From: Pseudomonadales bacterium
GTDB lineage: Bacteria > Pseudomonadota > Gammaproteobacteria > Pseudomonadales > Pseudohongiellaceae
Reading direction: 5' to 3'
Assembly: GCA_022360535.1 (NCBI GenBank)
Contig: JAKSCP010000169.1
Location: 1 to 7,164, forward strand
Length of the DNA: 7,164 nt
A model generated the notes under the pieces. It was not told the origin of the DNA. It did no database searches and worked only from the letters and a program-made list of their open reading frames with translations. Both the position numbers and the translations under genes were made by a program. Within the stretch, counting starts at the first letter, position 1. Every line of letters starts with the position of its first letter. Positions 1 through 6,399 of the stretch are shown here, piece by piece.

Positions 1-87
1 TCTCCAGCCCGCAATCGCAGATTGCGGTCGTTCAGGCTGCGCATGAAGCTGGCGCTTCATAAAACGCTTACCTTCACCCACCCAGAC
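1..87. repeat. Double-hairpin intergenic repeat, copy 1
   Basis: First copy of an 87-bp direct repeat, matching 127-213 without gaps at a constant offset of 126 bp with 8 mismatches (79/87 identical). It contains two perfect inverted repeats: CCGCAATC (9-16) / GATTGCGG (20-27) with a 3-nt loop, and ATGAAGC (43-49) / GCTTCAT (54-60) with loop TGGC. A pyrimidine-rich tail CACCCACCCAGAC ends the unit at 87. The copy may begin before the window. No protein is supported here. Together with copy 2 and the spacer it fills the gene-free stretch 1-222. It resembles REP/BIME-type intergenic repeats in organisation, but I do not recognise a named family. Confidence 0.85.
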
Positions 88-93
88 CCACCA

Positions 94-123
94 ATCAATT
101 CAAACTCCCTGCACTAAATTGAT
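94..123. repeat. Inverted repeat in the spacer between the two 87-bp units
   Basis: ATCAATT (94-100) and AATTGAT (117-123) are perfect 7-bp arms around a 16-nt loop, in the spacer (88-126) that separates the direct repeats. With two hairpins in each repeat this makes five potential stem-loops in about 190 bp. The arms are A+T-rich and there is no T-run, so it is not a convincing terminator. It could be chance. Confidence 0.4.
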
Positions 124-126
124 ATC

Positions 127-213
127 TCTCCGGCCCGCAATCATAGATTGCGGTCGTTCAGGCGGCACATGAAGCTGGCGCTTCATACCACGCTTGCCTT
201 CACCCACCCAGAC
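127..213. repeat. Double-hairpin intergenic repeat, copy 2
   Basis: Second copy of the 87-bp unit, ending 9 bp beyond the stop codon of ppnN. Hairpin 1 is CCGCAATC (135-142) / GATTGCGG (146-153) with loop ATA, where copy 1 has GCA. Hairpin 2 is ATGAAGC (169-175) / GCTTCAT (180-186) with loop TGGC, identical to copy 1. All eight differences between the copies lie outside the paired stems, which suggests that structure is kept. The ppnN transcript would run into this copy, so it could serve as a 3' stabiliser or attenuator; neither hairpin is followed by a U-tract. Confidence 0.85.
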
Positions 214-222
214 TAAGAGAAG

Positions 223-1578
223 TTATTCAATGCGCCAGCAAGGCTCGTAGCTTGCGTAGTCTATCTTCATCCGTCGCTGTTCAATAAAGGAGTCCAGCAA
301 GCTTTGCAGCAGGTCCATGATCTTTTGCTCGCCTTGCATCAGATAGGGGCCATGTTGCTTTATTTCTTCGATACCGAACGGTTTGACATTGCCGGCTACG
401 ATGCCTGAAAACGCCTTGCGCAAATTGGAAGCCAGTTGGAATGGAGACAGATCGGAATTGAGCTGTAGTGCTGCCATATTCTCATGGGTTGGTTCGAATG
501 GATGCTGTAGCTCAGCCGGAATATACAGCTCCCAGTTGAAGCCATAGGCTGCGCCGGTTTTCATGCGATCTTTACGGCTTTGGATAACATGATGCTTGGC
601 GCGCCTTGCGGTTTCTTCTGCATCGCCAATGACAATTTCATAGTGAGCGGTTGCTGCTTCACCCAATGTCTCCCGAATAAATTTGTCTACCGCTTCGAAA
701 TAATCACGATTCTCTTCAGCCGCGGAGAGGATCAGGCCGAAGGGGTGATCAGCATTTCGTTCATGCATCAAGATACTCAACAAGTACAGCAGTTCTTCGG
801 CAGTACCTGCTCCACCCGGGAAGACGATAATGCAATGCGCCAATCTGACAAACGCTTCAAGACGTTTTTCGATGTCGGGTAGAATAACGAGTTCGTTAAC
901 AATAGGGTTGGGTGCTTCGGCGGCGATAATGCCTGGTTCAGTGATACCAATGTAACGGCGCAGATCCTGCAGTTGTTTGGAGTGCCCAATAGCTGCTCCC
1001 TTCATTGGGCCTTTCATAGCGCCGGGTCCGCACCCGGTTCCGATATTCAGGCCGCGCAAACCAAGCTGATAGCCAACTTCTTTAGTAAAGTCGTACTCGT
1101 TGCGGCTGATTGAATGCCCGCCCCAACAAACCACCAGATCGGGGCGCAGGTTTGGGCGCACGATGTCGGCATTGCGCAAAATGTCGAACACTGCATCGGT
1201 AATGCCGCGTCGGCTGTCTAAATCATAGGTGCCTGTTAGGGAATGGTTTACATAAACAACATCTCGAAGTACTGAGAACAGATGTTCCTGCACGGCGCGA
1301 ATCATGTTGCCGTCGACAAAGGCAGTGGCGGGAGCATTCTTTACCGAAAGAATGGGACCACGGGATTGAGGAATGACGGAGATTTCGAAATCCCGATAGT
1401 CTTCCATCAGACTTTCGACATCGTCCTGGTCACTGCCTGCATTTAACACAGCGAGTGCGCACTGACGAAACAGTTTGTGCACTTGGTCCTGAGACGACAT
1501 CAGTCCCTGAATCTCGCGCGAGGAGAGCAGGTTTAGGGTGCGCACCGGGCGCAGGTTTTCTCGATCAATTTTTTGCAT
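223..1578 (-). CDS. ppnN: Pyrimidine/purine nucleotide 5'-monophosphate nucleosidase PpnN (YgdH)
   Basis: Encodes 451 aa, close to E. coli PpnN (454 aa), with clear similarity along the whole length as recalled. The enzyme splits nucleoside 5'-monophosphates into base and ribose 5-phosphate in the cytosol; the E. coli enzyme binds (p)ppGpp and takes part in the stringent response. Visible parts: an N-terminal DUF4478-type domain (about 10-140, with FVDGNMIRAVQ), the LOG/lysine-decarboxylase-like Rossmann domain (about 145-325, with CWGGHSI at 151-157, GCGPGAM at 182-188 and PGGAGTAEE at 254-262), and a C-terminal DUF3412-type domain (about 330-450, with FEPTHENMA and FSGIVAGNVK). The catalytic-site Glu pair (261-262) is present. 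There is no signal peptide. The start is ATG at 1578 with AAGGA at 1582-1586, only 3 nt away; no other upstream start is better. Stop is TAA. It has its own promoter candidate and need not be co-transcribed with the upstream peptidase gene. Confidence 0.96.
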   Translation of the reverse strand: MQKIDRENLRPVRTLNLLSSREIQGLMSSQDQVHKLFRQCALAVLNAGSDQDDVESLMEDYRDFEISVIPQSRGPILSVKNAPATAFVDGNMIRAVQEHLFSVLRDVVYVNHSLTGTYDLDSRRGITDAVFDILRNADIVRPNLRPDLVVCWGGHSISRNEYDFTKEVGYQLGLRGLNIGTGCGPGAMKGPMKGAAIGHSKQLQDLRRYIGITEPGIIAAEAPNPIVNELVILPDIEKRLEAFVRLAHCIIVFPGGAGTAEELLYLLSILMHERNADHPFGLILSAAEENRDYFEAVDKFIRETLGEAATAHYEIVIGDAEETARRAKHHVIQSRKDRMKTGAAYGFNWELYIPAELQHPFEPTHENMAALQLNSDLSPFQLASNLRKAFSGIVAGNVKPFGIEEIKQHGPYLMQGEQKIMDLLQSLLDSFIEQRRMKIDYASYEPCWRIE

Positions 1579-1617
1579 AAGTCCTTTTTATTATTTGGGG
1601 CACAGTTGTTGCGCCAG

Positions 1618-1654
1618 CAAGAGGCTCTTTCTCAAATGGTCGCGAGGCCTCTTG
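1618..1654 (-). repeat. Inverted repeat in the ppnN leader
   Basis: CAAGAGGC (1618-1625) and GCCTCTTG (1647-1654) are perfect 8-bp arms with a 21-nt loop; the right arm overlaps the palindrome GAGGCCTC (1644-1651). If transcription starts near 1716, the structure lies inside a leader of about 137 nt, 40 nt upstream of the ppnN start codon. No T-run follows on the minus strand, so it is not an intrinsic terminator. It may be an mRNA structure or a protein-binding site; function unknown. Confidence 0.4.
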
Positions 1655-1722
1655 GAGTTCTAACAGTGACGACTACTCTAATGGCAAGAACGGTCGTAGG
1701 AAGTACTGCGAAGTGGGAGCTA

Positions 1723-1731
1723 ATTATAACA
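1723..1731 (-). promoter_or_regulatory. Extended -10 promoter element for ppnN
   Basis: On the minus strand this reads TGTTATAAT, a perfect TATAAT with the upstream TGN extension. No good -35 hexamer sits 16-18 nt upstream, which is usual for extended -10 promoters. It lies 31 bp beyond the stop of the peptidase gene and predicts a start near 1716, giving ppnN a leader of about 137 nt. Confidence 0.55.
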
Positions 1732-1761
1732 GTTTTTGATGACCGGCGGGTTACGCCTGAG

Positions 1762-3069
1762 CTAGTTGGCGAGGCTGGCTTCGGCGAGGAGGGTCAGCAG
1801 GCCGATTTGAATGCTGATGTGGCCATCGACGTTCTCCCACCATTCATAGGGTGAGTGAGAATTGCCACCATGACCTCCTCGACTCATTGTGATTGCCGGT
1901 ATTCCCAGGGAAAGCGGAAGATTGGCGTCGGTTGAAGAAATCTGCAGGTCTGGTTCAATTCCGAATGCAAGGGTTGCAGCCATCGCGTGTTGCACAAGCT
2001 GGCTGTTATTGTCACCTTGAGCGGCAGGTCGAGTCCCAACACGATCAATGATCACTTCAAGAGGAGGGCCACTCTCTCGTTCATTGTTTTCCGTTTGCAG
2101 TGCAAGTTGTACGGCATTATGGAATACAGCATCGATTTCATCGAGTTTAGCCTGACTGCCAGAGCGCATATCAACTTCCAGCCAGGACTCGAAGGGGATC
2201 GAGTTTATTGAAGTACCTCCCCCCATACGACCGATGTTATAGCTGGTTTTAGGCCCCTCTCTGGTGACTGCGAGAGCATTTTGGTCGAAGAGCGCAATGG
2301 CGCGCCCTAGTGCATGATGGGGATTCGCCATACCGAAGGCACCCCAGGAATGACCGCCAGGGCCTTTAAACGTTACTCGATATCTGTGAGACCCGACCCC
2401 ACCAGTAACAATTCTGCTGGACAGGCCACCATCAACGATGACTATTTTGTCGATCTTGTCAGCACCGGGGCGAAACAGGTGTTTCATGCCCCTGAGATCG
2501 CCTAATCCTTCTTCTCCTACATTGCCGATAAACAACAGATCAGCTTCTGTCTCTATGTTGGCAAACTCCAATACCTTTAAAACGGTAAGAATTGTCACCA
2601 GGCCACGGCTGTTATCGCCAATGCCTGGAGCGAACAGACGCGTTCCCTCAGTACGAACGGTCAGATCGGTTTGCAGCGGAAACACGGTATCCAGATGAGC
2701 GCTATAGGCGATGGTCTTATTACCCCGAACACCAGGTCGACGACCTATGACGTTGCCAACCTCGTCAATAACAACATCTTCAAGGCCGGCTTCACGGAGC
2801 ATTTCGGCAAATCTGGCGGCCCTGCGCTCTTCGCCAAAAGGGGGCGCTGGAATTTCAGTGATTTCGATAAGGTCCTGCAGCGAACGGGGTTCCAGCGTCA
2901 CCACGTGATCCAGTGCGGCCTGCACTGCCGCATCTTCTTGCAGGCGAGCAATGGCTGCCTGGAATTCTGGCGCAGGACGCAGCTCCTCTTCAGAGCCAAA
3001 GGTGGGCTGAGATAGCTGGCAGAGAATAGCCAGCAGTGCAGTCTGCAGCGCAAAAAGACGAGATTTCAT
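1762..3069 (-). CDS. Secreted M20-family zinc metallopeptidase
   Basis: Encodes 435 aa from ATG 3069. The frame is open further up to a GTG at 3174, but the shorter form begins directly with a Sec signal peptide (MKSRLFALQTALLAILCQLS, cleavage likely after TFG) and follows a promoter candidate at 3098-3106. No strong Shine-Dalgarno is seen for either start. M20 features: AHLDTVF with H125 and D127, bridging Asp in GIGDNSRG (D152), catalytic/metal EE (186-187) in VGEEGLGDLRG, DGG (D213), lid-domain GPGGHSWG (H240), STDAN (D380) and the final metal histidine in NSHSPYEWW (H405). All expected zinc ligands are present, so it should be active. The catalytic domain is interrupted by the usual dimerisation/lid insert from about 220 to 335. 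It is closest to PepT-like or dipeptidase-like M20 enzymes; the substrate cannot be told, probably small peptides or acylated amino acids in the periplasm. Stop is TAG. Confidence 0.9.
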   Translation of the reverse strand: MKSRLFALQTALLAILCQLSQPTFGSEEELRPAPEFQAAIARLQEDAAVQAALDHVVTLEPRSLQDLIEITEIPAPPFGEERRAARFAEMLREAGLEDVVIDEVGNVIGRRPGVRGNKTIAYSAHLDTVFPLQTDLTVRTEGTRLFAPGIGDNSRGLVTILTVLKVLEFANIETEADLLFIGNVGEEGLGDLRGMKHLFRPGADKIDKIVIVDGGLSSRIVTGGVGSHRYRVTFKGPGGHSWGAFGMANPHHALGRAIALFDQNALAVTREGPKTSYNIGRMGGGTSINSIPFESWLEVDMRSGSQAKLDEIDAVFHNAVQLALQTENNERESGPPLEVIIDRVGTRPAAQGDNNSQLVQHAMAATLAFGIEPDLQISSTDANLPLSLGIPAITMSRGGHGGNSHSPYEWWENVDGHISIQIGLLTLLAEASLAN

Positions 3070-3097
3070 AAACAGGACCCAAATTCCGGGAATCGAG

Positions 3098-3106
3098 CTT
3101 ATAGCA
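3098..3106 (-). promoter_or_regulatory. Extended -10 promoter element for the M20 peptidase gene
   Basis: The minus strand reads TGCTATAAG, an extended -10 with TATAAG (5/6 to consensus). The -35 region is poor (TTGTCT at 15-bp spacing). A start near 3091 would give a leader of about 22 nt before ATG 3069, which would exclude the longer GTG start at 3174. Confidence 0.4.
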
Positions 3107-3197
3107 AGGCAAAAACCAAGACAAACAGGGAATGGAGGAGAGTCGATGAGATCCCGCTGAGGGGCCATCCCCACGGGACAGAGAAGCGGTGTGCTAA

Positions 3198-3225
3198 TTC
3201 AAAAACCCCCGATAATCAGTACAAT
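3198..3225 (+). promoter_or_regulatory. Sigma-70-like promoter for the DUF305-propeller gene
   Basis: TTCAAA (3198-3203, 4/6 to TTGACA) and TACAAT (3220-3225, 5/6 to TATAAT) are separated by 16 bp. Transcription would start near 3232, about 38 nt before the chosen start codon. The 200-bp gap 3070-3269 between the divergent genes otherwise holds only the opposing promoter candidate. Confidence 0.4.
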
Positions 3226-3256
3226 GGCTGCTTGATCTAGTTAATTCTCAGTTTTT

Positions 3257-3260
3257 GGAG
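3257..3260 (+). promoter_or_regulatory. Shine-Dalgarno that fixes the start of the DUF305-propeller gene
   Basis: GGAG lies 9 nt upstream of ATG 3270. The frame also has a TTG at 3255, but that codon overlaps this Shine-Dalgarno, so the ATG at 3270 is the better start. Confidence 0.7.
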
Positions 3261-3269
3261 TATTCGAAG

Positions 3270-5735
3270 ATGCTTTTTCAGTTCTCTCTCTCTCCCAACT
3301 CGGCTTTTCGTGCTTTATTAATCTACGGCGCCACATTTCTTGCTGGCACTGCAGTGGCACAGGTGCCAATCATTCAACCCGGTGCTCCAGGTGAACAGGG
3401 CAGGATTATCTCTGCCGAAGAAGCTTCAAATCTGGCCAATATGGAGTACTCCCTGGGGGATATCAGATTTCTGCAGGGCATGATTCCCCACCATGCCCAG
3501 GCCAAAGAAATGTCTGCCCTGGCGGAAGGTCGCACGAATAACGATGCGGTACTGGCTGTGGCTGCGCGCATCACCCTGTCGCAGGACGACGAAATCGCCA
3601 TGATGCAAGGTTGGTTGCGAGACCGGGGCCTGGAACCTGCTACAGAGGACGCCCACCACGATCCAAGTTTTGAACGTATGCCAGGTATGCTCAGTGACGA
3701 AGAAATGGAAGCCTTGGCCGCCGCCAATGGTCCGGAGTTTGATCGGCTCTATCTGGAAGGGATGATTGATCACCATCAGGGTGCCCTGGACATGGTTGAG
3801 ATGTTGCTGGATCAACAGGGTTCAGCTCAGGATCCTTTGCTGTACGAATTCACTTCTGAGGTGACTTCAGATCAGACGTCTGAAATAGAACGCATGGATG
3901 CGGTGTTGGCGAGTCTGAATCCTGATCCCCGGGTGGGACTGGCAGCCGGATTCCGTGATGCTGGGGAAGCGGCGCTGAATATGCGTGTGGTGGCATCCCT
4001 GCCAAAACCGGCTGGATTTTTCGATCCGGATCGGCCCTCCGGTCTGTCTGCTGCTCGCCTTGCGGAGTTGGAAGCGGAAGCCGCCAATGACGGCAATGCA
4101 CCAGAGACACCTACAGAAGACGAGGAAGAAGATGAGAATGCCGATCCTCGTCCGGCGCTATTGAGTTTCTCCAATACCGACTTGCTGTTTTCCGGGGACT
4201 ATCTGGTAGCCGGCAACTATCACGGTTTCAATACTTACGACATTAGCAATCCTTCCGCTCCCGAACATATTGCGTCCGTGGTCTGTCCAGGCGGACAAGG
4301 TGACGTCTCCCTGGTCGGTGATTTATTGATTATGTCGGTACAAGAAGTGCGCGGTCGCCTCGACTGTGGATTGGAAGGTGTACCCGAACCGGTCAGTCAG
4401 GAACGGGTGAAGGGTATACGCATTTTCGATGTCAGTGATTTCCGTAATCCGATTCAGGTTGGGGCGGTACAAACCTGTCGCGGTTCGCACACCCATACCG
4501 TAGCCCAGGAGGCCAATGCGGATGGCAACATCTATGTTTACGTATCTGGCACCAGCCGTGTACGTGATGATGAAGAACTGGCCGGATGCTCCGATGATTC
4601 ACCGTTTGAAAATCCGAATTCAGCCTTGTTCCGCATCGAGGTAATCGAGATACCAGTAGACGATCCGGGTTCAGCTCAAATCGTCAATCGTCCTTTTATA
4701 TTCGCAGATGCGGATACCGGCACTCTGGCCGGGCTTTGGGATGGTGGCGACCACGGCGAAGGCACACAGACTACCAGTCAGACCAATCAGTGCCATGACA
4801 TCACAACCTTTCCAGAGATTGGTCTAGCTGCTGGTGCCTGTTCAGGCAATGGCATTTTGCTGGACATCTCTGACCCTGCAGACCCGCAACGTCTTGATCA
4901 GGTGATTGATCCGGGCTTCGCTTACTGGCATTCGGCCACCTTTAACAACGATGGTACCAAAGTCATCTTCACCGACGAATGGGGTGGCGGTGGTCGACCC
5001 CGTTGCCGTGCCCAGGATCCGCTGACCTGGGGTGCCGATGCTTTCTATGACATCGTCGATGGTCGTCTGCAGTTCCGTAGTCACTACAAGATGTCTGCGC
5101 CACAAACTGACACTGAGAACTGCGTGGCCCACAACGGTTCACTAATTCCAGTGCCAGGCCGTGATCTGTTTGTACAAGCCTGGTATCAGGGTGGTGTGTC
5201 GGTGGTTGACTTCAGCGAGTCTGCCAATCCTGTAGAAATTGCCTATTTCGATCGGGGCCCTATCGATACTGAAGAACTCATCACCGGTGGTTATTGGTCA
5301 ACTTACTGGTATGCGGGTCGCATCTATGGCACTGAAATTTCCCGTGGCCTGGATGTGTTCGAAATGCAGCCCAGTGACTACATCTCGGAAAACGAAATCG
5401 CTGCGGCGTCACTGCCAGAACTAAAAGGCGTAGTAAATGCGCAAACGCAGCAACTTGTTGTTTGGCCGGATGTGCCTGTAGTTGCTCGCGCCTATCAGGA
5501 CCAGCTCAATCGGGACAATGCCATCAGTGCTGCTCAGTCACGAGCTTTGAGTGAAGCTCTGGATCGTGCGCAGGCGCTCATGGATGGTGATGACACCGAT
5601 CGCGGTGCTTCCAATGATTTGCGAGATCTTGCCGAGGCTTTCGAAGACGAGGCGGATTCCAGGTCGGGCAATACCCGTCGCCGATACCTTGCGCTGGCGG
5701 AAACCGTCGACGGAATAGCAGACGCTATTCGCTAA
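3270..5735 (+). CDS. Exported DUF305 / LVIVD-type beta-propeller fusion protein
   Basis: Encodes 821 aa. A Sec signal peptide (1-30, cleavage AVA|QVP) precedes a DUF305 four-helix domain (about 50-215) with its two signature half-motifs, FLQGMIPHHAQAKEMS (67-82) and YLEGMIDHHQGALDM (161-175); between them is HHDPSFERMPGM. DUF305 includes cyanobacterial CopM, a copper-binding protein, and the paired His and Met residues here fit soft-metal binding. An Asp/Glu-rich linker (about 276-294) leads to a beta-propeller (about 295-705) with LVIVD-like repeats such as FNTYDISNPSAP, IRIFDVSDFRNP, ILLDISDPADP and VSVVDFSESANP. Blade histidines recur: NYHGF (H318), SHTHT (H407, H409), GDHGEG (H495), QCHDI (H509), YWHSA (H554), VAHNG (H620). 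Eight cysteines, all in the propeller, could form disulfides. The last about 95 residues are predicted helical. Function is unknown; metal binding or sequestration, or a redox role, is inference. Stop is TAA. Confidence 0.9.
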   Translation: MLFQFSLSPNSAFRALLIYGATFLAGTAVAQVPIIQPGAPGEQGRIISAEEASNLANMEYSLGDIRFLQGMIPHHAQAKEMSALAEGRTNNDAVLAVAARITLSQDDEIAMMQGWLRDRGLEPATEDAHHDPSFERMPGMLSDEEMEALAAANGPEFDRLYLEGMIDHHQGALDMVEMLLDQQGSAQDPLLYEFTSEVTSDQTSEIERMDAVLASLNPDPRVGLAAGFRDAGEAALNMRVVASLPKPAGFFDPDRPSGLSAARLAELEAEAANDGNAPETPTEDEEEDENADPRPALLSFSNTDLLFSGDYLVAGNYHGFNTYDISNPSAPEHIASVVCPGGQGDVSLVGDLLIMSVQEVRGRLDCGLEGVPEPVSQERVKGIRIFDVSDFRNPIQVGAVQTCRGSHTHTVAQEANADGNIYVYVSGTSRVRDDEELAGCSDDSPFENPNSALFRIEVIEIPVDDPGSAQIVNRPFIFADADTGTLAGLWDGGDHGEGTQTTSQTNQCHDITTFPEIGLAAGACSGNGILLDISDPADPQRLDQVIDPGFAYWHSATFNNDGTKVIFTDEWGGGGRPRCRAQDPLTWGADAFYDIVDGRLQFRSHYKMSAPQTDTENCVAHNGSLIPVPGRDLFVQAWYQGGVSVVDFSESANPVEIAYFDRGPIDTEELITGGYWSTYWYAGRIYGTEISRGLDVFEMQPSDYISENEIAAASLPELKGVVNAQTQQLVVWPDVPVVARAYQDQLNRDNAISAAQSRALSEALDRAQALMDGDDTDRGASNDLRDLAEAFEDEADSRSGNTRRRYLALAETVDGIADAIR
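5713..5730. terminator. Hairpin at the convergent gene ends (weak terminator candidate)
   Basis: GAATAGC (5713-5719) and GCTATTC (5724-5730) form a perfect 7-bp stem with loop AGAC. It lies over the last codons of the DUF305-propeller gene, just before its TAA, and 18 bp past the stop of the convergent cupin gene. The position suits a shared 3' hairpin, but there is no T-run on either side, so intrinsic termination is doubtful. Confidence 0.3.
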
Positions 5736-5747
5736 GCTCTATTGGAT

Positions 5748-6278
5748 TTATTGGAATTGAATGGGTGCGGTGCTGATCCGTACCCTCGATTCCATATAGA
5801 TAATCGCTTCACCGTCAATTTGACTAAACCAGTGTGGCGTTCCAGGTTGGATGACGAGAACGTCTCCAGCTGCAACCTGTCGCGCCAATCCCCCTTCGAT
5901 TCCGTGCTCAGTGCGCACCACATCTTCGCTGGGAGAATCAGCCAGCGGTAAAGTCAGCAAGCCTCCTGTTACCAGGGTACCGCTGCCTTCCAGTATGCGG
6001 TAGATCTCCACGCTGTAAGGGTGCATAACAGCATATTGCAGGACACCACTCATGCGGCGCCGAACGGAAATGCCGGGAGAAATAGTCACAGAAACCCCAG
6101 CGGCAGAAGTGGATGTTCTTGCTGCAGCATCCAGCTCTTCCATGATTTCTGTGTTGGATTTGAATATAGCTGGCGGCGCGCCGATAGATTGGGCGGCGAG
6201 TAGAGTAGGGAACAGCAAGCCAAGACAGATCAATGGTGTAAGGCTTTTCTTGATTGCATGCATCGTTATTGTTTTCAT
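5748..6278 (-). CDS. Exported small cupin-domain protein
   Basis: Encodes 176 aa. It begins with a Sec signal peptide (1-29, cleavage probably LAA|QS), so the protein is periplasmic or secreted. A single cupin barrel follows. Motif 1 is HPYSVEIYRILEGSG, with H86 and E91. Motif 2 is GDVLVIQPGTPHWF, with H149. The first His of the usual HxH pair seems to be replaced by Val, leaving a His/Glu/His set that could still bind a metal. The ILEGSG turn and PGTPHWF are typical of small cupins. The frame extends to a GTG at 6296 and an ATG at 6284, but only ATG 6278 has GGAG at a proper distance. It converges on the DUF305-propeller gene (12 bp between stops) and diverges from the selenoredoxin gene. 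Substrate and activity are unknown. Stop is TAA. Confidence 0.85.
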   Translation of the reverse strand: MKTITMHAIKKSLTPLICLGLLFPTLLAAQSIGAPPAIFKSNTEIMEELDAAARTSTSAAGVSVTISPGISVRRRMSGVLQYAVMHPYSVEIYRILEGSGTLVTGGLLTLPLADSPSEDVVRTEHGIEGGLARQVAAGDVLVIQPGTPHWFSQIDGEAIIYMESRVRISTAPIQFQ

Positions 6279-6285
6279 CGGCATT

Positions 6286-6289
6286 CTCC
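6286..6289 (-). promoter_or_regulatory. Shine-Dalgarno that fixes the cupin start
   Basis: GGAG on the minus strand, 7 nt from ATG 6278. The alternative ATG at 6284 would be 1 nt from it and the GTG at 6296 lies upstream of it, so 6278 is preferred. Confidence 0.65.
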
Positions 6290-6308
6290 GCCACACTAGA
6301 GTGAACCT

Positions 6309-6337
6309 AGAATAGAATTACCATTCCAGCTTGTCTA
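6309..6337 (-). promoter_or_regulatory. Sigma-70-like promoter for the cupin gene
   Basis: On the minus strand, TAGACA (6332-6337, 5/6 to TTGACA) and TATTCT (6309-6314, 4/6 to TATAAT) are spaced by exactly 17 bp. The expected start near 6302 gives a leader of about 24 nt before ATG 6278. No comparably good promoter was found for the divergent redoxin gene in the 121-bp gap 6279-6399. Confidence 0.45.
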
Positions 6338-6339
6338 TC

Positions 6340-6367
6340 TCCCTGAGACTCCCTGGGAGTTCTGGGA
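6340..6367. repeat. Inverted repeat between cupin and redoxin genes (possible operator)
   Basis: The core ACTCCC (6348-6353) / GGGAGT (6355-6360) is a perfect 6-bp dyad around one T. Outer arms TCCC (6340-6343) and GGGA (6364-6367) extend it imperfectly. It lies immediately upstream of the cupin -35 element and about 30 bp before the redoxin start codon, a good place for an operator controlling both genes or a leader hairpin of the redoxin mRNA. I recognise no known regulator consensus. Confidence 0.4.
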
Positions 6368-6388
6368 TCACGATCAATCCTGCAGAAC

Positions 6389-6392
6389 GAGG
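6389..6392 (+). promoter_or_regulatory. Shine-Dalgarno that fixes the selenoredoxin start
   Basis: GAGG, within GAGGTGA, is 7 nt upstream of ATG 6400. The frame is open back to a TTG at 6331, but that would put 23 residues in front of the signal peptide and lacks a comparable ribosome binding site. Confidence 0.7.
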
Positions 6393-6399
6393 TGACAGA

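Noticed and set aside
9..186. Intrinsic terminators for ppnN, or integron attC sites, in the repeated hairpins
   Set aside because: No T-run follows the hairpins in the transcribed direction, and they lack the paired core sites of attC elements. The direct-repeat arrangement points to an intergenic repeat.
1741..1761. Terminator after the M20 peptidase gene (GGCG/CGCC stem on the minus strand)
   Set aside because: The stem is only 4 bp and no T-run follows.
1573..1854. Plus-strand frame of 93 codons across the ppnN/peptidase gap
   Set aside because: It overlaps the ppnN start and peptidase end in antisense, has no ribosome binding site, and shows no recognisable domain.
3070..3174. N-terminal extension of the M20 peptidase to a GTG at 3174
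   Set aside because: The added 35 residues precede a proper Sec signal peptide, and a promoter candidate (3098-3106) lies inside the extension.
3372..4174. Several minus-strand frames of 86-129 codons inside the DUF305-propeller gene
   Set aside because: They are antisense shadows of a strongly supported coding region, rich in Arg/Ser/Pro and without domains.
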